A stretch of 64,000 bases of DNA from Akkermansiaceae bacterium UBA5020 (GCA_002396885.1 DGXY01000001.1:6415-70414), one strand, 5' to 3'. Shown: positions 40,653-50,434, numbered from the stretch's first letter. Program-made: numbers and translations. The notes: generated by a model not told the origin, from the sequence alone.

Positions 40653-40752
40653 GGTGATCAGTGGTCGGTAATCAGTAATCCGTATTCAACGAACAGCTGA
40701 CCCAAACCGACCGCCGATGACCACACGCACCGATTACTGACCACTGATCACC
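40653..40752. repeat. Inverted repeat with 21-bp arms between ATP-grasp and alpha-E genes
   Basis: GGTGATCAGTGGTC..TAATC at 40653-40673 is repeated in reverse complement at 40732-40752, with 20 of 21 bases paired and a 58-base loop. It fills nearly the whole 120-bp gap between the first two genes of the cluster and could fold in RNA or be a mobile repeat. No T-run follows, so a terminator is unlikely. Confidence 0.85.
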
Positions 40753-40763
40753 GTTCACCAAAA

Positions 40764-41753
40764 ATGCTCTCTCGCGTCGCTGAAAACCTCTACTGGATGA
40801 GCCGCTCGATCGAGCGGGCCGACAATCTCGCCCGTCTCGTCACCGCGCATCAGAATGAGCTGCTGGATGCCACCTCGGGGCTGACCGGAGAACACGAGTG
40901 GCATCCTCTCCTCGAAGTCACGTCGATGGGGGATGAGAACTCGAATGAGGATGTCGTCACCTACATGGTGAGTTCGAAGGATAATCCCGACAGTGTCATC
41001 AACTGCGTTTTTCAAGCCCGGGAGAATGCCCGGGCTGTCCGGGATCAGATCTCGGAAGAGATGTGGCTTGAGCTCAACGCCCTCTGGCTCGATCTGAAGC
41101 AGATCTCCGAGTCGGATCCGGACCGGCACAGCCGCATCTGCGAAGCGACGGTGCGGTCTTCCCTCCTTTTTCGCGGCATCGTCAACACCTCGCTGCCGCG
41201 GACGGATGTGTGGGCTTTCGTGCAACTCGGCGAATACATCGAGCGCGCTGACAAGACGAGCCGGATCGTGGATCTCCCGCACTTCCTGCCGGTCCACGAG
41301 GCGGCTCCGGCCTGGAATACGATGCTGCGGGCCTGCAGCGCGACCGCGGAATACCGGCACCGCTTTGGGGGCGAAGTCGATGCCGCCAACGCTTCGATGC
41401 TCTTGCTCTTTTCGACCACCTTCCCGCGCTCGGTGCGCTTCTGCGTGCGAAAGATGGACGAGCTCCTCCACCAGATCTCGGACACCGACGAGGGGGAATA
41501 TCTGAATGAGGCCGAGCGTGCCACGGGGGCGCTCCTCGCCCGTCTCAATTTTGCCGGAGTCGAGGAAATCGGCCAACTCGGATTGCACGACTATGTCGAT
41601 TCGCTTCAGCGCGACCTGAACCGGGTCGGATTCGACATCTCCCAGCGATATTTCCTCCTGCGCCGCGACGCGCCACCGGCGAGCCCGGAGGATTACGTCA
41701 ACAGCCGCATGCAGGCCCAGGTGAGCATGCAGCAGCAACAACAGCAACAGTGA
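40764..41753 (+). CDS. Alpha-E domain protein (module 1)
   Basis: The 329-residue all-helical protein belongs to the alpha-E (DUF403) family. It starts MLSRVAENLYWMSRSIERADNLARLV, the N-terminal signature, and has the second conserved stretch VWAFVQLGEYIERADKTSRI. The function of the domain is unknown; it always travels with circularly permuted ATP-grasp and transglutaminase-like genes and may carry or bind the peptide substrate. The C-terminus is a run of glutamines (QVSMQQQQQQQ). It is 44 bp ahead of the large transglutaminase. Confidence 0.9.
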   Translation: MLSRVAENLYWMSRSIERADNLARLVTAHQNELLDATSGLTGEHEWHPLLEVTSMGDENSNEDVVTYMVSSKDNPDSVINCVFQARENARAVRDQISEEMWLELNALWLDLKQISESDPDRHSRICEATVRSSLLFRGIVNTSLPRTDVWAFVQLGEYIERADKTSRIVDLPHFLPVHEAAPAWNTMLRACSATAEYRHRFGGEVDAANASMLLLFSTTFPRSVRFCVRKMDELLHQISDTDEGEYLNEAERATGALLARLNFAGVEEIGQLGLHDYVDSLQRDLNRVGFDISQRYFLLRRDAPPASPEDYVNSRMQAQVSMQQQQQQQ

Positions 41754-41797
41754 CGCGGTGTTTCGCGTCAATGAGTAGCAACAGATAAGAGGTTTTC

Positions 41798-44700
41798 ATG
41801 TCCATCCAAGCGGCGCTCTATCATCGAACGACCTATCACTTCGACAAGGAGATCTCCTTGTTTCCCCATATCGTCAGGCTGAAGCCGGCTCCCCATTGCC
41901 GGACTCCCATCCTTTCGTATTCGCTGCGGATCGAGCCGGCGGACCATTTCATCAACTGGCAGCAGGATCCCTTCGGGAACTACCTCGCCCGTCTCGTTTT
42001 CCCCGAGAAAACGAAGAAGCTCGAGATTGTCGTCGATCTCGTGGCCGAGATGACGTCGATCAATCCCTTCGACTTCTTTCTCGAGGAGGCGGCTGAGAAG
42101 GTTCCCTTTGCCTACGAGGACTGGCTCCTCGCGGAGCTGGCACCCTATCTTGTGCGCAGTGACATGGCGGAGGGGCTTGATGAACTGGCCCGCGAGCTGA
42201 AGCCAAAGGATCCGATCCGCACGATCGATTTTCTGGTCTCGGTGAACCAGCGCGTCCAGGGACTGGTGGGCTACCAGATCCGCATGGAGCCAGGGGTGCA
42301 GACTTGCGGGGAGACGCTTTCACTGAAGTCGGGCTCTTGTCGCGACTCCGCGTTTCTCCTCGTGCAGCTCTTCCGCACGATGGGGCTCGCGGCTCGGTTT
42401 GTTTCGGGTTACCTCGTGCAACTGGTTCCCGATGAAAAGCCGATCGAGGGCCCCGAGGGGCCGACACGCGATTTCACCGACCTGCATGCCTGGACCGAGG
42501 TCTATCTGCCAGGGGCCGGCTGGGTCGGGCTCGATCCGACTTCGGGACTCTTCGCGGGAGAGGGGCATATTCCACTCGCCTGCACGCCCGAACCATCGAG
42601 CGCGGCGCCCGTGACGGGAGCGGTGGAACCCTGCGAAACGGAATTTGATTTCGCCAATGACGTGACCCGTCTCCATGAGGAACTGAGGGTAACCAGGCCC
42701 TATTCCGAGGACGAGTGGACCGCGATCGAATCGCTCGGCCACGCCGTCGATGCCCGTCTTGTCAAAGGTGACGTGCGACTTACGATGGGCGGCGAGCCGA
42801 CCTTTGTTTCCATCGACGACATGGATGGCGACGAGTGGAACACCACCGCCGACGGTGATCTGAAACGCACCCGGGCGATCGATCTGACCTGGCGTCTTCG
42901 CGACGCCTTCGCCCCCGGGGGCATGATCTGGTTCGGGGAAGGGAAGTGGTATCCCGGTGAGCCGGTTCCACGCTGGGCCTACGGGATTTTCTGGCGGAAA
43001 GACGGCTATCCCATGTGGCGCTCGATCACGACCCTCGCCGATCCCTCCAAGCCCGGGAGCTACGGTTACGAGGAGCCCGGCATTCTCGCGCGGGGCATCG
43101 CGGAGGTGTTGGGGATTCCGCAGGATTGTGCCATCCCGGCGCTCGAGGATGTCGAATACTACCGCTGGCGCGCCTCGACCTTGCCCCATTTTGAGACGGA
43201 GACGGAGGCCTCGGAGGATGATTCTCTCGAACGTCGCGCTCTTGCCGTCCTCGGGAAGCGCGGGCTCGAGGTCCCCAGTGGCTATGTTCTACCGGTCTAC
43301 CATCACAAAACCACCAAACGATGGACGGGCGTGCGCTGGCAATTGAAGCGTGGCAATCTCTATCTGATCCCGGGCTCTTCTGCGATGGGCTTTCGCCTGC
43401 CACTCGACTCGATCCGCAAGGCGACGAAGGAGGACATTCTCAACGAACGCATGCCGCTGAAGGACGTCTTTCCCGATCTCGCTCCCGACCCGCTGAGCGT
43501 CTATGACTCGGTCCCTCCGATGGTGGACGATGGATGGGTGTCGCGAACCGCTCTCGCCGTCGAGATGCGCGAGGGGAGAATCCATGTCTTCTTTCCGCCG
43601 ACCGCGACGCTCGAAGCTTATCTCGAGTTGCTCGCCGCCGTGGAAATGGCTGCGACGAGGGCCAATCTCAAAGTGGTGATCGAAGGATATGAAGCCCCTT
43701 ACGACCCCCGCATCGAGCGGTTGAAGGTGACGCCGGACCCCGGGGTTATCGAAGTGAACATTCATCCTTCGGCTTCGTGGAACGAGTTGGTGTCGCGCAC
43801 GACGACGCTCTATGAGCAGGCTAGGCTCGCCCGGCTTGGCGCTGAGAAGTTCATGCTCGACGGTCGGCACAGTGGCACGGGTGGCGGAAACCACGTGGTC
43901 ATTGGGGGCAAGACTCCGGCCGACAGTCCCTTCCTGCGGCGCCCCGATCTCCTCGCGAGTCTCGTCGCCTACTGGCAGAACCACCCCGGCCTTTCCTATC
44001 TCTTCTCCGGTCTTTTCATCGGCCCGACGAGTCAGGCTCCGCGGGTCGATGAGTCTCGCGACGACCGTCTTTTCGAGCTCGATATCGCCTTGGCGGCGCT
44101 CCGGCGCGGCGTCGATTCCCCGTGGATGGTCGATCGCATCATGCGGCATCTTCTCACCGATCTCACGGGCAACACCCACCGGGCCGAGTTCTGCATCGAC
44201 AAACTGGCGTCTCCCGATTCGGCCAGCGGATCACTCGGGCTCCTCGAACTCCGCGCCTTCGAGATGCCGCCGCACCTGCGCATGGCCCTCGTGCAGAGCC
44301 TTCTCGTGCGTTCCCTCATCCTGCTTTTCTGGGAAAAACCCTACCGCCATTCCTCGGTGCGATGGGGCACGGGATTACACGACCGTTTCATGCTGCCCCA
44401 CTATGTTTGGGAGGATATCGAGGATGTCTGCGAGGATCTCAAGGCGGGCGGGATCGCATTTGAGAGTGAATGGCTTCGTCCCTTCCTTGAGTTCCGCTTT
44501 CCGAAGTTCGGGGCGGTGCATCATCACGGCATTGATCTCGAATTGCGTGGCGCGCTCGAACCCTGGCACGTCCTCGGTGAGGAATCGACCAGCCAAGGGA
44601 CGGCGAGATTCGTCGATTCCTCGCTCGAGCGGCTCCAGGTGCGGGTCAACGGTCTCACCGAAGGGCGTCACGTCATTCTCTGCAACGGCCATCGCGTGCC

Positions 44701-45154
44701 GCTGAATCCTTCCGGCCGCAACGGCGAATGGGTTGGCGGGGTCCGCTTCAAGGCCTGGGATCCACCTTCGGCCCTTCATCCCATGATCGGGGCACAGGTG
44801 CCGCTCGTCTTCGACATCGTCGATACCTTCAACCGTCGCTCTCTGGGCGGTTGTGTTTATCACGTGAGCCATCCGGGCGGTCGCAGCTACGAGACCTTCC
44901 CGGTGAATGCCCGCGAGGCCGAATCGCGCCGGGTGGCGAGATTCTGGAACGAGGGACATAGTGCCGGAGTGATCGAGACGGCTGCGGTCGGACGGGGACG
45001 GGGCGGGCCTTCTTATGCTCCTCCACCTCACTTCGAGCTGAACCTTGGCGGGGCTGAAATCCTCGTCGTCCCTCCGGAGTCGATCAGTTATGAATTCCCG
45101 AAAACTTTGGATTTGCGCCGCCCTTCCTATTTGCAAGTCGATGAAATGGACTAG
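41798..45154 (+). CDS. Transglutaminase-like protein with DUF2126 (module 1)
   Basis: The 1118-residue protein has two parts. Residues 1-300 form a bacterial transglutaminase-like cysteine protease domain with catalytic Cys181 (SGSCRDSAFLL), His230 (DLHAWTEVY) and Asp246 (GLDPTSG). The long remainder is DUF2126: VRLTMGGEPTFVSIDDMDGD, LDGRHSGTGGGNHVVIGG, FEMPPHLRMALVQSLLV and HHHGIDLELRGALEPWHVLG. DUF2126 looks like a permuted amidoligase/GCS-type domain by literature inference. No signal peptide. The enzyme might cleave or cross-link the peptide made by the ATP-grasp partner. The next gene starts eight bases later. Confidence 0.92.
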   Translation: MSIQAALYHRTTYHFDKEISLFPHIVRLKPAPHCRTPILSYSLRIEPADHFINWQQDPFGNYLARLVFPEKTKKLEIVVDLVAEMTSINPFDFFLEEAAEKVPFAYEDWLLAELAPYLVRSDMAEGLDELARELKPKDPIRTIDFLVSVNQRVQGLVGYQIRMEPGVQTCGETLSLKSGSCRDSAFLLVQLFRTMGLAARFVSGYLVQLVPDEKPIEGPEGPTRDFTDLHAWTEVYLPGAGWVGLDPTSGLFAGEGHIPLACTPEPSSAAPVTGAVEPCETEFDFANDVTRLHEELRVTRPYSEDEWTAIESLGHAVDARLVKGDVRLTMGGEPTFVSIDDMDGDEWNTTADGDLKRTRAIDLTWRLRDAFAPGGMIWFGEGKWYPGEPVPRWAYGIFWRKDGYPMWRSITTLADPSKPGSYGYEEPGILARGIAEVLGIPQDCAIPALEDVEYYRWRASTLPHFETETEASEDDSLERRALAVLGKRGLEVPSGYVLPVYHHKTTKRWTGVRWQLKRGNLYLIPGSSAMGFRLPLDSIRKATKEDILNERMPLKDVFPDLAPDPLSVYDSVPPMVDDGWVSRTALAVEMREGRIHVFFPPTATLEAYLELLAAVEMAATRANLKVVIEGYEAPYDPRIERLKVTPDPGVIEVNIHPSASWNELVSRTTTLYEQARLARLGAEKFMLDGRHSGTGGGNHVVIGGKTPADSPFLRRPDLLASLVAYWQNHPGLSYLFSGLFIGPTSQAPRVDESRDDRLFELDIALAALRRGVDSPWMVDRIMRHLLTDLTGNTHRAEFCIDKLASPDSASGSLGLLELRAFEMPPHLRMALVQSLLVRSLILLFWEKPYRHSSVRWGTGLHDRFMLPHYVWEDIEDVCEDLKAGGIAFESEWLRPFLEFRFPKFGAVHHHGIDLELRGALEPWHVLGEESTSQGTARFVDSSLERLQVRVNGLTEGRHVILCNGHRVPLNPSGRNGEWVGGVRFKAWDPPSALHPMIGAQVPLVFDIVDTFNRRSLGGCVYHVSHPGGRSYETFPVNAREAESRRVARFWNEGHSAGVIETAAVGRGRGGPSYAPPPHFELNLGGAEILVVPPESISYEFPKTLDLRRPSYLQVDEMD

Positions 45155-45162
45155 CTTTGCCG

Positions 45163-47679
45163 ATGAGTGGGATCGCGACGCCCTCATTGGGTCTCATCAA
45201 CGTGAACGTACCTCCTGATCTGTATCGGGCCGGAGCGGGCATCCGTGACGAGGCGCTGCGCCCCGACGGCATCCCCGTGTCGGGATGGGGCGAATTCTTC
45301 GAGTCCTACCAGCGTCACGGGGTCGAGGGACTGGCGGAGTGGCGCGAGGTTGCCCTTCGAATTTCCCGCGACCGGGGTCTCGCCTATCGTCCCGACCGGG
45401 GCGAGGAGACCCAGTGGTCGCTCGATCCCATTCCCTGGATCTTTTCTCCCGATGAATGGCGTGGCATCGAGACGGGTGTCGCCCAGATGTTGCGGCTCTC
45501 TTCCGCGATTCTCTCGGATCTCTACGGACCCCAGACATTGCTCGATCGAGGATTGGTTCCGGCATCGATCATTCTGGGTCACCGTGGCTTCCTCCGCGCC
45601 CTTCATGATTGCCCACCGGGGAACCGCATCATCGGTCTCGGCCTCACCGCCTTCGACCTCGCCCGTGGGTCGGGCGGCAGCACCTATATTCTCAATAGCC
45701 GGTTTGATTGTCCTTATGGACTCGGCGTCGCGCTTGAGAATCGCACCGTCGTGAACCGCGTCCTGCCGAATCTCTTCAGACGCTGCCAGGTCCGGCGCAT
45801 CGGATATTTCTTCAACGAATGGTTCAATTACCTTGCGGAGCGATCTCCCAATGGCGCCGAGAACTCCCGCATCGTCATCCTCGATTCGGATCATGGCAGC
45901 GAGAGTTCCGAGATTGGCTTCCTCGCCAACTACTGCGGCATCACGCGGGTTCTTCCCTCCGATCTCACCGTGCGGAACAGCAGTGTGTGGTTGAAGGCCC
46001 TCAGCGGACTCATGCCCGTCGATGTCATTTGGAAGGTCACCCATGGCCGCGACCTCGACCCGCTCGAAGCGAATTGGCGGCTTACCGCCGAGGGTGTGCC
46101 GGGAATGTTCGAGGCGATCCGCCGGGGAACCGTGGCGGTCGCGAGCCATCCCGGGGCCGAGATCCTGCAAAGTCCGGGGTTGTTCCCCTTCCTCGGCAGG
46201 CTCTGCCGGGAGTTGCTCGGAGAGGATCTCATTCTTTCCCCGGCGGAGACCTGGTGGTGCGGCGACCCAGCTTCGAAGAAATACGTGCTCGAGAATCTCA
46301 ACGGCATGGTCATCAAGTCGGTCGGCCACCATCGTGACTTCCGCACTCGCTATGGACAGAGGCTCTCGGCGGTCGATCTGGCCGAACTCCGTGCCCGTAT
46401 CGAGGCCGATCCGGAACGGTATGTCGGTCAGGAAGAGTTGCAGATCTCCACCGTGCCGACCTCGCAGGTGGGCGGTCTCGTGCCGCGCGGCGCGGTGATG
46501 CGGAGCTTCTCTTTCCTCGACTCCAAGGGCGAACCCCACGTCATGCCCGGGGGCCTCGGACGTGTCAGCACCGCCGAGGGCGTCATTATCTCCACGCGCG
46601 AGTCGGGCGAGTCGAAGGACATCTGGGTCCGCTCGCTCGCGCCTGACGCGCCCATCAGCATCGAGCGCCGTCTCGAGCAGTCGCGCGTCATCAGTCCGGA
46701 GGTCGTGCCGAGTCGGCGCGGTGAGAACCTCTACTGGGCAGGTCGCTACGGAGAGCGCACCGACTCAATCGCCCGTTTCGCCAACCGCCTCGTCACCGGA
46801 CGTACTGCCGGCTTCTCCTACGGACGCAATCTCGAGGCGAAGCACGAGAAGACGCTCGTTGAGGCCCTCTTTCGCGTCTTTGAGGCCGATTCCCTGATCA
46901 AGAAGGTCACCGACCCTGACAAACGCCTCTCGCTCATTCTCTCGGATCCGAATTGTCCGGCCGGCGTGGGGCCGAACGTGAGCCGTTTTTACCGCGCCAG
47001 TATGGCGGCGCGGGAGGAGTGGTCGCTCACTTCCATCCTCGCGATCGAGTCGGCGCGAAACCGATGGTTCGCCGGCACGGCGGGCGAGTTCGAATCGCCC
47101 TATCGCTATGAAAACGAGCTGCAGAATCTCGCCCTCCACCTCGCCGCCTTCCACGGATTGAATCTCGACTCCATGACGAGGGACGAGGCCTGGGGTCTCC
47201 TCGACGCCGGGTGCCGGATCGAGCGGATGTCCATCCTCGTGAGCCTGCTCGCCTTCATCCTCGAGGTCGACGAGCCTGCTCCCATGGGCACGCTGCTGAA
47301 CGAGTCCGTCCTTTTCGTTTCCGACAGCCTGGGGACCTACCAGACCAAGTTCCACTCCGTGCCGACGACCGATTTCGCCCTGAGATTGTTGCTCGGTGAG
47401 GAAGACTATCCACGTTCCATGCGTTATCTTCTCGAGCGTCTCGAGAGCGTCCTCAGGAAGCTGAAGACACCCGCCCGGAGCGCTCCGCCGCACGAGCGAG
47501 TTGCTCCGCTCCGCGCGGAGCTCGCGAGTTTCCTCGTCCGGCTCGAAGACGAAGAGGAGTTCGGTCCCGCCAAGAGGCAGGAATCGCTCGTCTTCCTGCG
47601 TTCGGTCCGCCTCCGCCTCAACGAGCTGCACGATTACATCACCACCACCTACTTCAGCCATGTCGGCTACCACGGTTGA
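45163..47679 (+). CDS. ATP-grasp and alpha-E fusion protein (module 2)
   Basis: The ATG at 45163 gives 838 residues. The first about 490 are a circularly permuted ATP-grasp (WIFSPDEWRGIETGVAQML, LTAFDLARGSGGSTYILNSR, YVLENLNGMVIKSVG); the rest is an alpha-E domain starting RRGENLYWAGRYGERTDSIA and containing YRASMAAREEWS. In module 1 the same two domains are separate proteins, so this is a natural fusion and direct evidence that they act together. It sits between the two transglutaminase genes with gaps of 8 and 15 bp, so the genes are almost certainly one transcript. Confidence 0.92.
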   Translation: MSGIATPSLGLINVNVPPDLYRAGAGIRDEALRPDGIPVSGWGEFFESYQRHGVEGLAEWREVALRISRDRGLAYRPDRGEETQWSLDPIPWIFSPDEWRGIETGVAQMLRLSSAILSDLYGPQTLLDRGLVPASIILGHRGFLRALHDCPPGNRIIGLGLTAFDLARGSGGSTYILNSRFDCPYGLGVALENRTVVNRVLPNLFRRCQVRRIGYFFNEWFNYLAERSPNGAENSRIVILDSDHGSESSEIGFLANYCGITRVLPSDLTVRNSSVWLKALSGLMPVDVIWKVTHGRDLDPLEANWRLTAEGVPGMFEAIRRGTVAVASHPGAEILQSPGLFPFLGRLCRELLGEDLILSPAETWWCGDPASKKYVLENLNGMVIKSVGHHRDFRTRYGQRLSAVDLAELRARIEADPERYVGQEELQISTVPTSQVGGLVPRGAVMRSFSFLDSKGEPHVMPGGLGRVSTAEGVIISTRESGESKDIWVRSLAPDAPISIERRLEQSRVISPEVVPSRRGENLYWAGRYGERTDSIARFANRLVTGRTAGFSYGRNLEAKHEKTLVEALFRVFEADSLIKKVTDPDKRLSLILSDPNCPAGVGPNVSRFYRASMAAREEWSLTSILAIESARNRWFAGTAGEFESPYRYENELQNLALHLAAFHGLNLDSMTRDEAWGLLDAGCRIERMSILVSLLAFILEVDEPAPMGTLLNESVLFVSDSLGTYQTKFHSVPTTDFALRLLLGEEDYPRSMRYLLERLESVLRKLKTPARSAPPHERVAPLRAELASFLVRLEDEEEFGPAKRQESLVFLRSVRLRLNELHDYITTTYFSHVGYHG

Positions 47680-47694
47680 TTCCGGAGAGACGCG

Positions 47695-48573
47695 ATGAAC
47701 ATGGTCCGCTACCGCATCCGCCACCGCACCGCCTACAGCTATTCGGGCCGGATCGATCTTTATCACAGCCTCGCCCACCTCCGTCCGCGCGAGGACGAGG
47801 GGCAGGAGACGCTCGCCCATTGCATCGAGGTCCTCCCCGAACCGAAAGTGCGGGCGGAACGCCGCGATTGCTTCGGGAACATCACCAACTATTTTTCGAT
47901 CGAGCAGTCGCACGACTTCCTTGAGGTCATTGCCACCACCACCGTCTTGCGACCCGACTACCCCGCCAATCTACCGGATTCGGGAATCGCGTGGGACGGC
48001 CTCGTCGTGACACCGGGAGAGAAGGACGCTTCCGGGGTGCGGCTCGGCAACTATCTTCGGCCCACTCCGGCCTTTCCTTCCTTCGCCTCGGTGGCCGATT
48101 TTCTCGCACCCTCGCTCGTGCCCGGAAGGGAGACGATGGGGCTCGTCAACGAGGTGATGGGGCGGATTTTCAAGGAGTTCAAGTATGTTCCGGGTGCGAC
48201 CGATACCGGCACACCTCTCGAGACCGTGATGCAACAACGTGCGGGGGTTTGTCAGGATTTCTCCCACGTGATGATCGCGGCCCTGCGTTCCATCGGCATT
48301 CCCGCGAGGTATGTCAGCGGTTACCTCGAGACGCTGCCGCCTCCCGGAAAGGTGAAGCTCCAGGGAGCCGATGCGAGCCATGCCTGGGTCGAAGCCTGGA
48401 CTCCTGCGACCGGCTGGGTGGGATTCGATCCGACCAACAATCTTCTCCCCGCCTCCCGTCACGTGAAGATCTGCCACGGGCGCGACTACTTCGACGTCCA
48501 GCCTCTCAAGGGCATCTTCCTCGGCACGGGGACGCAGACCCTGTGCGTCGAGGTGGATGTGGAGCGGATGTGA
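47695..48573 (+). CDS. Transglutaminase-like cysteine protease (module 2)
   Basis: The 292-residue protein begins MNMVRYRIRHRTAYSYSGRI, the usual N-terminal beta domain of this family, and carries the full triad Cys186 (QQRAGVCQDFSHV), His229 (ADASHAWVEAW) and Asp245 (VGFDPTNN). No signal peptide is present, so it acts in the cytoplasm. It completes a second ATP-grasp/alpha-E/transglutaminase set and ends the cluster; the downstream gene encodes an exported propeller protein and is separate. Confidence 0.92.
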   Translation: MNMVRYRIRHRTAYSYSGRIDLYHSLAHLRPREDEGQETLAHCIEVLPEPKVRAERRDCFGNITNYFSIEQSHDFLEVIATTTVLRPDYPANLPDSGIAWDGLVVTPGEKDASGVRLGNYLRPTPAFPSFASVADFLAPSLVPGRETMGLVNEVMGRIFKEFKYVPGATDTGTPLETVMQQRAGVCQDFSHVMIAALRSIGIPARYVSGYLETLPPPGKVKLQGADASHAWVEAWTPATGWVGFDPTNNLLPASRHVKICHGRDYFDVQPLKGIFLGTGTQTLCVEVDVERM

Positions 48574-48657
48574 GGTGGCGTCCGCGGCGCACGCCATCGC
48601 GGCGGAACGCGTGCTTGCCGGGCGAAGTCATCGTTCGGCATGATGTCGCATCATCCC

Positions 48658-50202
48658 ATGAAACGATTCCTTCCGGCTCTGTTGGCCGCCTTGCCTCTTT
48701 CCGCCGCCGAACCCGCCGCGTTTTGGAAGGAAGTCACCGGACCGGTCACCGTCCCCTCCACGGAATCGGTTGCCTTCGAAAAGGGCGACTTCACCCTGGC
48801 TCTTTGGCTCAAGGCCGATGCGGGTCCGGGAGGCGATCTGGTGAGCCGGTATGATCCTGCAAAACGTCGCGGATTTCATCTCACCTTGAAAAGCAATCCT
48901 GGGGTCACCTCGAACCAGGCGAACTGGCGTCATCTCCAGTTCGGGATCGACGACCACCGCGACTCCGAATGGACCGCGTGCGGTCGTCCCGGCCAAGCAC
49001 TCTTTGCCTTCGCCCTCGCCGTGCATGACGGCGCGCTCTACGCCGGCACCTGCGAGCCAGGAAGAGGCGAGCGCGGACGCATCTATCGCTACGATGGGTC
49101 CGATCGCTGGATCGACTGCGGCGCACCCGATGGCTCGAACAGCGTCACGGCCCTCGCGGTCTTCGATGGCGCCTTGTATGCCGGTACGGGGAAATATCGG
49201 GTGGCGGGGTCGTCCTTGCCGGAGTCGGAGAATCAGATACCGGGAGGAAAGGTCTTCCGCTACGGGGGAGGGAATCAGTGGATCGATTGCGGCCAGCTCC
49301 CCGATACGGAGGCCGTCGGCGGACTCGTCGTGCATGAAGGGAAGCTGCACGCTTCCTCGCTCTACAAACCGGCGGGCTTCTTCCGCTACGAGGGCGGGAC
49401 TCAATGGACGAGTCTGCCAGTTCCGAGAGGTCCTGACAATACCACCAATGAGGTCGTGCCAAAGCGGGTCGTGCCACTGACGGTGCACGACACTTCCATC
49501 TATGCGGGCAGCTACGACGGGGGGCACGTCTACCGATTCGATGGGGCGGGTTGGACGAACTGCGGACGACTCGGAGAAAACACCCAGACTTATTCTTTCG
49601 CGTCGCTTGGAGGAGCCCTCACCGTTGGCACCTGGCCAAGCGGTCGGGTCTACCGCTTCGACGGGATCGAACGGTGGACCGACCTCGGTCGGCTCGGCGA
49701 GGAGTTGGAAGTGATGGGGATGCTCGTCCACAACGGTCGCTTTCTCGCCGGGACCCTGCCACTCGCCGAGGTTTACGAACACGAAGGCGGCACCAACTGG
49801 AAACGGCTCGCCCGGCTCGATCCGACCCCCGATGTGAAATACCGCCGGGCTTGGACCATGGCGGAATACGACGGACGCGTTTTTGTCAGCACGCTGCCTT
49901 CCGGCGTGATCCATTCCTTTGCCACCGGAACCCAGGTGCAATGGGGGCATTCGCTTTCGGAGAACTGGCATCATGTCGCGGCGGTGAAGACGTCCGGATC
50001 GATAGCGCTCTACCTCGACGGCAAGGAAGTCGCCCGCCGCGAGGCGGATCTCGCGGATTACGATCTTGCGAACGAGGCTCCCTTGCGTCTTGGAGACGGA
50101 AGAAACGGAACCTTGAAAGGAAGGATGCGGGAGGTGCGGGTCTACCGCGAGGCGCTGACCAAAGAAGCGATCGCAAATTTGGCGGCGAAGCGGGTGGAAT
50201 GA
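48658..50202 (+). CDS. Exported LamG-like protein interrupted by a beta-propeller
   Basis: ATG at 48658 (MKRFLPALLAALPLSAAEP) provides a signal peptide; an ATG at 48640 is an alternative. Residues about 25-95 have the first strands of a LamG/concanavalin domain (FTLALWLKADAGPGGDLVSRYD). A propeller of about 300 residues follows, with six repeats of DGALYAGT..GRIYRYDG..WIDCG. The missing LamG strands return at the end (ENWHHVAAVKTSGSIALYLDG, KGRMREVRVYREALT). Thus the propeller is inserted into the LamG fold. A carbohydrate- or cell-surface-binding role is likely; no enzymatic motif is seen. Confidence 0.75.
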   Translation: MKRFLPALLAALPLSAAEPAAFWKEVTGPVTVPSTESVAFEKGDFTLALWLKADAGPGGDLVSRYDPAKRRGFHLTLKSNPGVTSNQANWRHLQFGIDDHRDSEWTACGRPGQALFAFALAVHDGALYAGTCEPGRGERGRIYRYDGSDRWIDCGAPDGSNSVTALAVFDGALYAGTGKYRVAGSSLPESENQIPGGKVFRYGGGNQWIDCGQLPDTEAVGGLVVHEGKLHASSLYKPAGFFRYEGGTQWTSLPVPRGPDNTTNEVVPKRVVPLTVHDTSIYAGSYDGGHVYRFDGAGWTNCGRLGENTQTYSFASLGGALTVGTWPSGRVYRFDGIERWTDLGRLGEELEVMGMLVHNGRFLAGTLPLAEVYEHEGGTNWKRLARLDPTPDVKYRRAWTMAEYDGRVFVSTLPSGVIHSFATGTQVQWGHSLSENWHHVAAVKTSGSIALYLDGKEVARREADLADYDLANEAPLRLGDGRNGTLKGRMREVRVYREALTKEAIANLAAKRVE

Positions 50203-50223
50203 GGCGGGTTCTACCGAACGTGG

Positions 50224-50427
50224 ATGAAAGCTATTCTTATCGCCGCTCTTTTCTGCCCGTACGGAGCCAATTGCGCCATGGCCACTTCACGACGCGGCGC
50301 GACGGTCGTCTCCCTCGCCAACGCCTATCACGGTTACCTGCCGACTCCGGAGCATCACGCCCTCGGCGGCTACGAAACCTGGCGCGCCCGATCCAGCTAT
50401 CTCGAAGTGGATGCCTCCACTCCCTGA
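50224..50427 (+). pseudogene. Ceramidase-like gene remnant
   Basis: A 67-residue frame starts with a hydrophobic leader (MKAILIAALFCPYGANC) and goes straight into VVSLANAYHGYLPTPEHHALGGYETW, which reads as the end of a neutral/alkaline ceramidase-type protein (the 'LANgynGYlPTpeqHalGGYET' stretch), followed by ARSSYLEVDA and a stop. The 400 or so residues with the catalytic zinc site are absent. An internal deletion that joined signal peptide to C-terminus is the simplest account; a functional small exported protein is less likely. Confidence 0.5.
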
Positions 50428-50434
50428 TCTCCCC

